Part shown: positions 8,209 to 16,754 of the stretch, in pieces
How the letters are laid out: every line of letters begins with the position of its first letter
How positions within the stretch are numbered: the first letter of the stretch is position 1
From: Odoribacter sp. AF15-53
Lineage (GTDB): Bacteria; Bacteroidota; Bacteroidia; Bacteroidales; Marinifilaceae
Length of the DNA: 64,000 nucleotides
Direction: 5' to 3'
Assembly (NCBI RefSeq): GCF_003479425.1
Contig: NZ_QUHC01000006.1
Location: 212,743 to 276,742 of the forward strand
Program-made: the position numbers and the translations under genes
Notes under the pieces: model-generated
The model's input: the letters and a program-made list of their open reading frames with translations, nothing else
Database searches by the model: none
Told to the model about the DNA's origin: nothing

Positions 8209-9270
8209 ATGGAAATCATTACCATCGTCGGGGCAAGACCACAATTCGTAAAAGCCGCCGTTGTCAGCCGGGAAATCAGCAAACATGCCGATATCCGTGA
8301 AACCATCGTGCACACGGGACAACACTTTGACCCGAACATGAGTAATCTTTTCTTCGAAGAGATGTGCATCCCGCATCCCACCTACAACTTAAATATCAAC
8401 AACTTGGGACACGGGGCCATGACCGGGAAAATGTTAGAAGAAATAGAGAAAATATTACTTGACAGGAAACCGGACTGGGTTCTCGTGTATGGCGATACGA
8501 ATTCCACGCTTGCCGGAGCATTGGCTGCCAAGAAACTGCATATCAAAGTTGCACACGTGGAAGCCGGTCTCCGTTCCTTCAACATGGAAATGCCCGAAGA
8601 GATCAATCGGATATTAACAGACCGGATTTCCGACACACTTTTCTGCCCGACAGAAACGGCTATCGAAAACTTACGTCAAGAGGGCTTCGACCATTTCCCG
8701 ACCCGTATTGTCACCTCCGGGGATGTCATGCTTGATGCGGCCCTGTTCTATCAAACCCATAGCCGCCCCCCCAAGGTTGAATTAAGTGATCATTTCGTGC
8801 TCGCAACTTTACATCGGGCTGAAAACACGGATCATCCACAACATCTGATGGATATCATCCATGCATTGGAAACGATCTCGCGGGAACAGGAAGTTATCTG
8901 TCCCCTTCACCCGCGTACCCGATCAAAACTTGAAACCCAAAACTACGACACGAAGAATTCCCCCATTCATTTCATCGAACCCGTCGGATACTTGGAAATG
9001 CTTTATTTGCTAAATCATTGTTCTCTTGTCATGACGGATAGCGGTGGGCTGCAGAAAGAGTCCTTTTTCTTCAAAAAATATTGCATCACGCTGCGTAACG
9101 AAACGGAATGGACAGAACTTGTAGAAAACGGGTACAACTCCCTGGCCGGTAATTCATACGAAGTAATCATGGATACCTACCGGAAATACCATGTCCCGAA
9201 CTTCTCCAAATCCTTATACGGAGACGGGCACGCGGCCAAAATCATTGTCGACACGTTAATACACCCGTAA
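8209..9270 (+). CDS. wbpI: Non-hydrolysing UDP-sugar 2-epimerase (WbpI-like)
   Basis: It belongs to the WecB/WbpI epimerase family, which inverts C2 of a UDP-2-acetamido sugar. The start IVGARPQFVKAA, the HVEAGLRS motif, EEINR and the TDSGGLQKES motif are diagnostic. The 353 residues match WbpI more than the longer WecB proteins. Together with WbpD and WbpE this would give UDP-2,3-diacetamido-2,3-dideoxymannuronate (UDP-ManNAc3NAcA). The alternative, UDP-GlcNAc to UDP-ManNAc epimerisation as in WecB, cannot be excluded by sequence alone. No WbpA-type 6-dehydrogenase or WbpB-type 3-oxidase lies in the window, so these steps must be encoded elsewhere. Confidence 0.85.
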   Translation: MEIITIVGARPQFVKAAVVSREISKHADIRETIVHTGQHFDPNMSNLFFEEMCIPHPTYNLNINNLGHGAMTGKMLEEIEKILLDRKPDWVLVYGDTNSTLAGALAAKKLHIKVAHVEAGLRSFNMEMPEEINRILTDRISDTLFCPTETAIENLRQEGFDHFPTRIVTSGDVMLDAALFYQTHSRPPKVELSDHFVLATLHRAENTDHPQHLMDIIHALETISREQEVICPLHPRTRSKLETQNYDTKNSPIHFIEPVGYLEMLYLLNHCSLVMTDSGGLQKESFFFKKYCITLRNETEWTELVENGYNSLAGNSYEVIMDTYRKYHVPNFSKSLYGDGHAAKIIVDTLIHP

Positions 9271-9271
9271 A

Positions 9272-10579
9272 ATGAGCAAAAAGGTTTTAATCATCACTTA
9301 TTACTGGCCGCCCAGCGGGGGCCCCGGAGTGCAACGGGTATTGAATTTCGCCAAATATCTCCCGAAATTCGGTTGGGAACCCATCATTTTAACGGTACGC
9401 AAGGGAGAGTATCCTGCCAGGGATATCTCTTTGGAAAAAGAGATTCCTTCCGGTCTCAAAATATACAAGACTAAAACTTTCGAACCCTTTTCCCTTTTCA
9501 AGCTGATTTCAGGTAAAAAGCAAAATGAAAATATCGGGACATACATTCTGACAGAAAAAAGTCCCAACCTCGTGACCCGCCTTTCCAAGTGGATCCGATT
9601 GAACTTGTTCATCCCGGATGCCCGTGTCGGTTGGAAACGCTTTGCCGTCAAAGCCGGGGAAAAAATCATCCGCACGGAAGGGATTGATCTCATACTAACC
9701 TCATCACCTCCCCATTCCCTACAACTTATCGGGCAATCCCTTGCACGGAAAACCGGGAAACCTTGGGTGGCTGATTATCGCGATCCTTGGAAAGAAGTCG
9801 TTTACAACCAGAATGTCAAAAGATCACCTTTCGCAGAACGCAAAGACCGTAAACTTGAACATGCAGCCCTGAACCAAGCCGACGGGATAGTATCTATCAG
9901 CAAGGATATCCTCCGCTTACTGGAAAGTAAATGCGATAAACCCAAAGAGACTCACCTCGTCTTCAACGGTTACGACAACACTCCCGCCCCTATGCCCGAC
10001 AATTCCTGTCCGGTAATCACATACACGGGTGTATTATCCGTAACCCGGATTCCGTACCCTCTTCTCGTTGCTCTCAAAGAACTCCGGGAAGAAAACGTCC
10101 GGTTCCGACTTAAATTTATTGGCAACACCTGCCCGGAATTAAAATCCCTGGTCGATGAAAACGGTTTAACATCAGATACGGAATACATATCCTATCTCCC
10201 TCACGAAGAATCCATACGGCACATTAATCATTCTGATGCCCTACTCCTCGTGATAGATAATGTTCCCAACAACAAGGGTATTCTTACCGGAAAACTATTC
10301 GAATACATCGGGGCCCGACGAGCCATCTTCGCAATAGGCAATTTAGAAGGAGAGGCAGCCCACATCATCGAGGAATGTCAATGCGGAAAAATGATTGATT
10401 ATAATGACGTGGCAGGAGCGAAACAAACACTACGCGAATTATATTCGGCATGGGAAAACCACATCCCCGCCTATCCTTTCAGTAACAGCTCCCGTTATTC
10501 CCGTGAAGCAACCACGGGAGAACTGGCAAATTTCATGACACATATCCTCTCTCAACAGGCGCAAAAAACAGAACTATGA
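9272..10579 (+). CDS. Glycosyltransferase family 4
   Basis: This retaining GT-B type sugar transferase probably adds one residue to the lipid-linked repeat unit on the inner face of the membrane. The N-terminal Rossmann half begins KKVLIITYYWPPSGGPGVQR, the typical start of Bacteroidota polysaccharide GT4 enzymes. The C-terminal half carries the nucleotide-sugar site with GKLFEYIGARRAIFAIG. It starts one base after the epimerase stop and its own stop overlaps the next start (ATGA), so translation is probably coupled. The donor and acceptor sugars cannot be read from sequence. Confidence 0.88.
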   Translation: MSKKVLIITYYWPPSGGPGVQRVLNFAKYLPKFGWEPIILTVRKGEYPARDISLEKEIPSGLKIYKTKTFEPFSLFKLISGKKQNENIGTYILTEKSPNLVTRLSKWIRLNLFIPDARVGWKRFAVKAGEKIIRTEGIDLILTSSPPHSLQLIGQSLARKTGKPWVADYRDPWKEVVYNQNVKRSPFAERKDRKLEHAALNQADGIVSISKDILRLLESKCDKPKETHLVFNGYDNTPAPMPDNSCPVITYTGVLSVTRIPYPLLVALKELREENVRFRLKFIGNTCPELKSLVDENGLTSDTEYISYLPHEESIRHINHSDALLLVIDNVPNNKGILTGKLFEYIGARRAIFAIGNLEGEAAHIIEECQCGKMIDYNDVAGAKQTLRELYSAWENHIPAYPFSNSSRYSREATTGELANFMTHILSQQAQKTEL

Positions 10580-11589
10580 AAATAAAGAATGCCATTTTCT
10601 TCGGGAAAAGAATGCTCACGGATTTCAACGAGAACAAACATTTAACCATTTGCCTGGATAACAAAAACTCCAAATTATCCTGTTATTACTTCGTGTTCGA
10701 AGAAGACAAGATCAACACGAGAGGCGGGAATCATCCCTTTCTGTTTGACGCACAAGGAATTCCTCAAGTTCACTCTTATATTGACGTTGTTGATACCAAA
10801 GGCTATTTCTATTACCCGATAACGATCGGGCAATACGCCCTCGCCGTTTTCCACACGTGGCTAAAAACACAGGACCCGGACAAGAAAGCTTATTTTCTGC
10901 GATTTGCCGACTGGTTCATGGACAAGCGGACCGATGATCCTATGCTGGGAACTTACTGGCTTACCGAGACTGCCAAGCCCGAATACGGGGTAAACACGCC
11001 ATGGAAATCGGCATTCGCTCAAAGCCGGGCAATTTCAGTTTTACTACGAGCCTGGCAACTTACCGGAGATAAAACTTATCTTGAAACCGCCACCCGTGCC
11101 CTGATCCCTTTTACCAAAGATATCACTTCCGGCGGGGTATCCGTCGATCGGGAAAAAGGAGAAACATTCTATGAAGAGTACGTGGCTGCAAAACCAACGC
11201 GAGTGCTGGACGGTCACGGGTTCTGTCTTTTCGGTTTATACGATTATATCCGGGCTGTCCCCGAAAGCGTGAATCCCAACGGACACGCTCTCGCCCAGCA
11301 ACTTTTCGACGAGGGAGTGGAAGGACTCATCCGCCAAATCCCTAAGTTTGACATGGGCTTCTGGTCCCGCTTCAACCGTTGCGACCTCCCCGGCTACCCG
11401 CAGGATGATCCCTGTACTATCGGTTATCTTCGCCTCGTCCGCCAACAATTCCTAATTCTCCACGGGCTAACAGGAAGAGAAGAATTGCATACATTCAGTG
11501 AAAAATTCCGTCATTACGACCGAATCCCTAACATTTTAAAAATGTATCGCCACAAGTTCCGAGCCCTGAAAAAACTAAATCGCTTGTAA
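10576..11589 (+). CDS. D-glucuronyl C5-epimerase C-terminal-like protein
   Basis: The protein resembles the C-terminal (alpha,alpha-barrel) domain of heparosan/heparan glucuronyl C5-epimerases. Characteristic stretches are YYPITIGQYALAVFHTWL (about residues 75-92), the PWKSAFAQSRAISVLLRAW block with TGDKTYLETA after it, and VLDGHGFCLFGLYDY. With 337 residues it has essentially only this domain. It has no signal peptide, so it would act in the cytoplasm on a uronic-acid-containing lipid-linked intermediate or another sugar substrate. Its 4-base overlap with the GT4 gene ties it to the polysaccharide operon. Family members in bacterial surface-sugar loci are mostly uncharacterised. Whether this one converts GlcA to IdoA or ManNAc3NAcA to the gulo form is open. 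Confidence 0.75.
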   Translation: MKIKNAIFFGKRMLTDFNENKHLTICLDNKNSKLSCYYFVFEEDKINTRGGNHPFLFDAQGIPQVHSYIDVVDTKGYFYYPITIGQYALAVFHTWLKTQDPDKKAYFLRFADWFMDKRTDDPMLGTYWLTETAKPEYGVNTPWKSAFAQSRAISVLLRAWQLTGDKTYLETATRALIPFTKDITSGGVSVDREKGETFYEEYVAAKPTRVLDGHGFCLFGLYDYIRAVPESVNPNGHALAQQLFDEGVEGLIRQIPKFDMGFWSRFNRCDLPGYPQDDPCTIGYLRLVRQQFLILHGLTGREELHTFSEKFRHYDRIPNILKMYRHKFRALKKLNRL

Positions 11590-11614
11590 ACCCGTGAAAT
11601 AAATGATACTTTTG
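11583..11614 (+). promoter_or_regulatory. Internal promoter before the asnB-like gene
   Basis: CTTG at 11583-11586, a 20-base gap, then TACTTTTG (perfect TAnnTTTG) at 11607-11614. It lies in the 45-base gap before the amidotransferase gene and begins inside the last codons of the epimerase-like gene. Confidence 0.55.
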
Positions 11615-11634
11615 TATAAACAAACTCTTGCAAT

Positions 11635-13563
11635 ATGTGCGGAATAGCCGGAATATTCGAACGGAATACAGATAACAAGCTACTCATGTCGGAAATGTTG
11701 TCCTCTATCGAACATCGGGGACCGGATGATCAATCCATATACACTTATCAGGATTTCACCCTCGGACACAGACGCTTGTCGATCATTGACGTATCCACCT
11801 GCGGCAACCAACCCATATTCAACGAAGATCAAAGTATCTGTGTCATTTTCAACGGAGAAATATACAACTACGAGGAAATCCGGGAAGAGCTGAAAGCCAA
11901 GGGCCACGTGTTCTACACGGCAACCGACACGGAAGTGCTCGTTCACCTTTACGAAGAATACGGGACCGGATTTTTGAACAAATTGAACGGGATATTCGCT
12001 TTTGCCTTGCTGGACAAAAACAATAATCGTTTGATACTCGTTCGAGATCATTTCGGGGTCAAACCCTTACACTACTTCTTAAAAGACGGGGTGCTGGTTT
12101 TCGGCTCCGAACAAAAATCCATTATCCTGCACCCGAAATACGAACGCCAGCTAAATCTAAAAGCCTTACATATACACCTGAACCTGCGCTACACGCAGGG
12201 AAACGAGACTCTTTTCGAGGGAATCAAACGATTACCCCCGGCTCATTTTGCCGTGTTCGAGAACGGATTGTTTACCGTCAAACGTTACTGGCAACTGGAA
12301 GTAAACATCGACCGGTCGATCAGCGAAAACGAGGCCAAAGAAAAGATGAATGACTTAATCAAACAAGCAGTCAAGCGACAACTGGTCAGTGATGTCCCCG
12401 TGGGAGTGTACCTTTCGGGAGGCCTGGATTCCTCCACGATCGTACAAAAAATGCACGAACTTGGGATTCCGGAGATCAACACATTCACCATGGGCTTCAA
12501 CGAACCCACGGATGAATTCCCCGATGCCCAACAGATCGCCGACCACTTTCACACGCATCATCATACGTTGAGCCTTTCCATGAACCCGATGCAACAGATG
12601 CCCAAGGTCATCTGGCACGCGGAAGAACCCAAGATCAACTTGTTACAGGGTTTCAACATGTCGGCCTTCGTTCACCCGACCGTGAAAGTGATTCTGGGAG
12701 GCCTGGGAGGGGACGAACTGTTCGCCGGGTATGATATCCACAAGTTCATCTACCCGTTCAACAACTGGCACCACAACACCCCGCACTGGCTGCAACGCAT
12801 GTTGCGCTGGAAATCGGATTTCATTTTTCGCCTCCAAAACAACTCGAAATCGTTACGCTATGACGAATATCGACGGGGCGTGCAAATGTTACTATCTATC
12901 GGGGACGTGGAACGTTTTTACCTCATCCTGCGAAACGTGTGGGATTACGATGCCCCATTCTACAAAAATATTTATTCCGAAAAATTCTTAAAAGAACAGG
13001 AAGTCGAAAAATTCAAGGTCCACAAAGAATTCGATAAAATCTTTGAATCCGTACGCCACCAGAACGGGTTGGATCAGGTGCTATACACCGAGTTCCAATC
13101 TAAAATGACCAATGATTATTTACTCACGGACGACCGGATGTCCATGGCCCATTCCGTGGAAGAACGGGTTCCGTTCCTAGATCGTGATCTCGTTGATTTC
13201 GGTTTTACCCTCCCCGTGGAAATGAAGATCAAGAATAATCAAACGAAAAATCTTTTCCGGGAAGCCATGAAACCCTATCTTCCTCCCAAAATCATCACCA
13301 AGAAAAAGTGGGGGTTCTCCGTCAACCCGTACCTACAATTCAAAAAGGACTTGAAAGACACGGCGGAAAAAATCCTGACCAAAGAATACATTGAAAAACA
13401 AGGTATATTCAATTACAATTACATCCGGTACATTCTGGATTACCCGGCACACCCGAAACTCCGGTGGCATTACAACTTTATCTGGATCATCCTCGGACTC
13501 GCAATTTGGGAACAGGAATTTATCCACAAACGGGTGGAGGATAACGTCGAAGCCTATTATTAA
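11635..13563 (+). CDS. asnB: AsnB-type glutamine-dependent amidotransferase (asparagine synthase, glutamine-hydrolysing)
   Basis: Class II glutamine amidotransferase: Cys2 (MCGIAGIF) becomes the N-terminal nucleophile that releases ammonia from glutamine. The N-terminal domain (about 1-200) has RLSIIDVS and the NGEIYN motif. The synthetase domain has the ATP pyrophosphatase loop SGGLDSS at 261-267 and the conserved ERVPFLDRDLV block. In polysaccharide loci such proteins (for example WbpS in Pseudomonas O-antigen clusters) amidate a uronic acid carboxyl group rather than make free asparagine. The ManNAc3NAcA pathway genes nearby suggest the same here, but the sequence alone does not decide it. 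Length is usual for the family. A -7 element precedes it. Confidence 0.88.
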   Translation: MCGIAGIFERNTDNKLLMSEMLSSIEHRGPDDQSIYTYQDFTLGHRRLSIIDVSTCGNQPIFNEDQSICVIFNGEIYNYEEIREELKAKGHVFYTATDTEVLVHLYEEYGTGFLNKLNGIFAFALLDKNNNRLILVRDHFGVKPLHYFLKDGVLVFGSEQKSIILHPKYERQLNLKALHIHLNLRYTQGNETLFEGIKRLPPAHFAVFENGLFTVKRYWQLEVNIDRSISENEAKEKMNDLIKQAVKRQLVSDVPVGVYLSGGLDSSTIVQKMHELGIPEINTFTMGFNEPTDEFPDAQQIADHFHTHHHTLSLSMNPMQQMPKVIWHAEEPKINLLQGFNMSAFVHPTVKVILGGLGGDELFAGYDIHKFIYPFNNWHHNTPHWLQRMLRWKSDFIFRLQNNSKSLRYDEYRRGVQMLLSIGDVERFYLILRNVWDYDAPFYKNIYSEKFLKEQEVEKFKVHKEFDKIFESVRHQNGLDQVLYTEFQSKMTNDYLLTDDRMSMAHSVEERVPFLDRDLVDFGFTLPVEMKIKNNQTKNLFREAMKPYLPPKIITKKKWGFSVNPYLQFKKDLKDTAEKILTKEYIEKQGIFNYNYIRYILDYPAHPKLRWHYNFIWIILGLAIWEQEFIHKRVEDNVEAYY

Positions 13564-13729
13564 AACTAAATAACAGGCATACAAATACGAAGCAAAATTT
13601 TCCAGAAAATCTTCCGTGATCATTCGTGATGAATGATAAACACGTCACGTAAATATCCCCGCATTTATTAGCATCGCTTAACTAAAAATCCGTATATTCG
13701 CAACAGAATAGCATATCCCAAACAAAACC

Positions 13730-14770
13730 ATGAAATACTCTATTATCATTGCCGTATACAACCGATTGGAAGAGGTGAAGGAACTTCTCGATAGTGCGGA
13801 AAAACTCGAAGGAGACCGAAATATCTTTGAATTATTATTCGTGGATGATGGCTCGAAAGACGGTTTCCGAGAATTTATCGAGCAATACCATTCGAGCAGC
13901 GACTTACAAATCCGGGCAGTCTACCAGCAAAATCAAGGACCGGGAGCAGCCAGAAATCACGGGATGAGCGAGGCAAAAGGAGATTATTTCGTATTCGTGG
14001 ACTCGGATTGCATGTTTCCACCTCAATGGCTGGTAGAAATAGAAAAAGTACAAAACGAACATCACTATGACGCTTTCGGGGGACCGGACACCTGCCATCC
14101 ATCGTTCTCTCCGCTACTGAAAGCAATTAACTATTCCATGACTTCATTTATCGGAACCGGAGGTACGCGGGGCAATAAAAAACACGTGGGGCGTTTCTAT
14201 CCCCGTAGCTTCAACATGGGTATCTCCAGAGAAGTATACAACAAGATCGGAGGCATGGGAAGCTTACGCCACGGGCAGGACATGGACTATTCTATGCGGA
14301 TATATAATGCCGGATTCAAAGTCGGACTAATCGCCGATGCTTACGTCTATCACAAACGGCGCACGAGTATCCCGAAATTCTTTCGCCAAATATTCAACTG
14401 GGGCGTTGCCCGTATCAATTTATCTCGCCGTCATCCCCACACGCTGAAACTTGTACATCTATTGCCGGCCATATTAATCGTCGGGCTATTCATACTAGAA
14501 CTCGTTACCCTGTTCACGAGCCAACATTATCCCCCCGTGCATTTCCTATGGAATATCGTTGATTACGGGTTAATGGCCGTTTGCCTGTTCGCGTTTCTTC
14601 AATCCCTTTTCAGGTACCACAATATCGTCGTTGCATTCTTTTCAATCCTGACCCTGTTAATACAGGTTTTCGCTTACGGGTTCGGGTTACTTTGGGGTGG
14701 TTGGAATGCGTTACTTGGAAAAGAGGTGAAAGGGTTCTCGAAAAATTATTACGGGAGTAAAAAATCATAA
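13730..14770 (+). CDS. Glycosyltransferase family 2 with C-terminal membrane helices
   Basis: Inverting GT-A fold sugar transferase. The N-terminal domain starts YSIIIAVYNR and holds FVDDGSKDG (about residues 42-50), GPGAARNHG and the metal-binding DxD-like VDSDCMF. KRRTSIPKFFRQIFNWG is typical of membrane-attached family members. After about residue 240 there are three hydrophobic segments that anchor it to the inner membrane. A promoter-like TATATTCG at 13693 precedes it, so it may head its own transcript within the locus. The next glycosyltransferase starts 2 bases after its stop. Confidence 0.88.
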   Translation: MKYSIIIAVYNRLEEVKELLDSAEKLEGDRNIFELLFVDDGSKDGFREFIEQYHSSSDLQIRAVYQQNQGPGAARNHGMSEAKGDYFVFVDSDCMFPPQWLVEIEKVQNEHHYDAFGGPDTCHPSFSPLLKAINYSMTSFIGTGGTRGNKKHVGRFYPRSFNMGISREVYNKIGGMGSLRHGQDMDYSMRIYNAGFKVGLIADAYVYHKRRTSIPKFFRQIFNWGVARINLSRRHPHTLKLVHLLPAILIVGLFILELVTLFTSQHYPPVHFLWNIVDYGLMAVCLFAFLQSLFRYHNIVVAFFSILTLLIQVFAYGFGLLWGGWNALLGKEVKGFSKNYYGSKKS

Positions 14771-14772
14771 TC

Positions 14773-15960
14773 ATGAAAATCGGAGTCATACTAGATAAAG
14801 AAATCACGAGAGATCAACGCGTGTTGAACGAGGTTAAAATATTGGAAGGCCACGGGCACGAGATACATATCCTGTGTCCCGACCTGTATCATCTTGGAAT
14901 GTCCGCAACGATCGGTAACATCCAAGTAACCCGTTTCAGTATGAGCAATCGCAAACGCGAAGTGTTATTCGGAATCGTGAACCGTTTCCCTCTCTACTAC
15001 TGGATATGGCAAAAGCAAATCCGGGCCTTCATTCAAAACACCCGCGTGGAAGCTCTTCATACACATGATTTGTACATGGCAAGACCCGTACACGTGGCAA
15101 ACCGAAAGTTCCATCTCCCGGTCACCGTGGATTTACACGAGAACTTTCCGGCAGCCATACAATCCTACACGTGGGCAACCACATTCCCCAAAAGTTTGCT
15201 GGTAAATCCCAAACGCTGGAGCCGGATTGAAAAACGTTACCTGCTATACGCGGATAATATCGTGGTTCTCTGCGATAGCTTCAAAAATGAACTACAACAA
15301 AAGTTTCCCCAACTCCGGGAGAAACATTTCGCTATATATCCCAATGTCCCGGATGCCCAAGAATTACTAGACCACGAGATACACCCGGAGGTTCTACCGC
15401 ATGACCATGATTTCATTCTATTCTATTTCGGTGCCATTGGCGTGCGCCGCGGGTTCGTCACTTGTTTCGAGGCACTAAAAAAACTGTCTGCCACGCACCC
15501 CAAAATAAAGATGTTATTCATCGGCCCCGTGGACAAAGGCGATGCGGAACTTTTTAACGCTTACTTGAAAGACCCGCAACTTAAAGACCAGATTATTTAT
15601 TTCAAGTGGAAAGATTTATCCGAATTTCCCTCGTTCGTTCATCAATCGGCTGTGGGTCTCTCTCCCCTAATCAAGAACCCGCAACATGATTCGGGTATCG
15701 CGAACAAGGTTTTCCAGTACATGCTGTTCGAGCGTCCCGTGCTGGTGTCCGACTGTACCCCTCAACTGGAACTGGTAGAAGAAACAGGATGCGGTGTCGT
15801 GTTTAAAAATCAAGACCCGGAAGATTTTATCAAAAAAGTTCTCTACCTGTACAACCACCCGGAAGAGTGCAAGCAGATGGGCGAAAAAGGGAAGAAAGCC
15901 ATCTTGGAAAAATATAACATGACAACAGCCGGGAAAGAATTAGACAAATTATACCGTTAA
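14773..15960 (+). CDS. Glycosyltransferase family 4
   Basis: GT-B type transferase of 395 residues. The N-terminal half begins KIGVILDKEITRDQRVLNEV and contains the TVDLHENFPAA segment common in Bacteroidota capsule loci. The C-terminal half has the donor-binding ANKVFQYMLFERPVLVSD stretch and a conserved E in LELVEETGCG. It probably adds a sugar in repeat-unit assembly; the specificity is unknown. Its stop codon overlaps the stop of the convergent deacetylase-like gene by two bases, so the two transcripts meet tail to tail here. Confidence 0.87.
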   Translation: MKIGVILDKEITRDQRVLNEVKILEGHGHEIHILCPDLYHLGMSATIGNIQVTRFSMSNRKREVLFGIVNRFPLYYWIWQKQIRAFIQNTRVEALHTHDLYMARPVHVANRKFHLPVTVDLHENFPAAIQSYTWATTFPKSLLVNPKRWSRIEKRYLLYADNIVVLCDSFKNELQQKFPQLREKHFAIYPNVPDAQELLDHEIHPEVLPHDHDFILFYFGAIGVRRGFVTCFEALKKLSATHPKIKMLFIGPVDKGDAELFNAYLKDPQLKDQIIYFKWKDLSEFPSFVHQSAVGLSPLIKNPQHDSGIANKVFQYMLFERPVLVSDCTPQLELVEETGCGVVFKNQDPEDFIKKVLYLYNHPEECKQMGEKGKKAILEKYNMTTAGKELDKLYR

Positions 15961-16727
15961 TTCGGGTCAACAAACGAAAGCCATAATTTCCGGATATTAG
16001 AACAAAAATCATAATTCCAATGTCCGGGATGTGTCAGTAACAAAATAACGGCATCACCGTTCTCTATCGCTTGCAACGGAGACTTCCCGTATCTCCATGC
16101 ATGATTATGGTTCAACGAAGAATCGGATATATACGTGGAGATATTATCCAATAATTCCGGGTCATAAGTTTCAAATAATATCCCGTTCTCCTCTCTGAAT
16201 TTCTCGTCCGCAAGCAGACAATTCGAGACATCCAGTTTTCGATTCCATTTCGAGCCGTGAGAACAAATGGATTGCATTTCCCCGATCTCCTCTCGAAAAC
16301 ACGCAATTTCCCGTGTCAAACGAGTTCGACAGATCGTATATATATCTTCTGATAATTGTTCTTTCGTTTCCAAACGGGACTCCCGGATAAACGTGGCTAA
16401 TGTCTCGTAATGTAACCCAACCTCGAACCCGTCCGACAACATGCGCTTCATCAAAGCAGGCCTCATCGTGATGTGACGAAAATAATACGTAGCACGAACA
16501 TGTAGCTCTTTTTCGATCTCGTACATCCGCCCGGCTCCTCTCGCATCAATATCAACATCATGACGCAATAAAAAAATCTTATCACGGGGAAAGCCCAGTT
16601 CTACCCACTCCCTTAAAGTCATCACCCGGTACCCCTGCCCTATCGCCGCGGTCAATATCTGCCGATATTCTTCCAACCGACTCTTCTGGGTGATTTTTCT
16701 ATATACGCATTTCAATTTCGTTATCAT
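15957..16727 (-). CDS. Polysaccharide deacetylase-like (CE4/NodB fold) protein
   Basis: The 256-residue protein shows the order of motifs of the NodB/CE4 fold: LLRHDVDIDA (metal-binding HD pair, about residues 53-57), RATYYFR, FEVGLHYE in the third motif region, a later CSHGS, and LLTHPGHW at the end. This group is common in polysaccharide and GT clusters and is presumed to remove N-acetyl groups from a sugar of the repeat unit. No signal peptide is seen, so it should act in the cytoplasm. It is the last gene of a minus-strand set of three (glycosyltransferase, flippase, deacetylase), 27 bases behind the flippase. Confidence 0.75.
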   Translation of the reverse strand: MITKLKCVYRKITQKSRLEEYRQILTAAIGQGYRVMTLREWVELGFPRDKIFLLRHDVDIDARGAGRMYEIEKELHVRATYYFRHITMRPALMKRMLSDGFEVGLHYETLATFIRESRLETKEQLSEDIYTICRTRLTREIACFREEIGEMQSICSHGSKWNRKLDVSNCLLADEKFREENGILFETYDPELLDNISTYISDSSLNHNHAWRYGKSPLQAIENGDAVILLLTHPGHWNYDFCSNIRKLWLSFVDPN

Positions 16728-16754
16728 TTCCCGGACTAAATCAATTATACCCTC

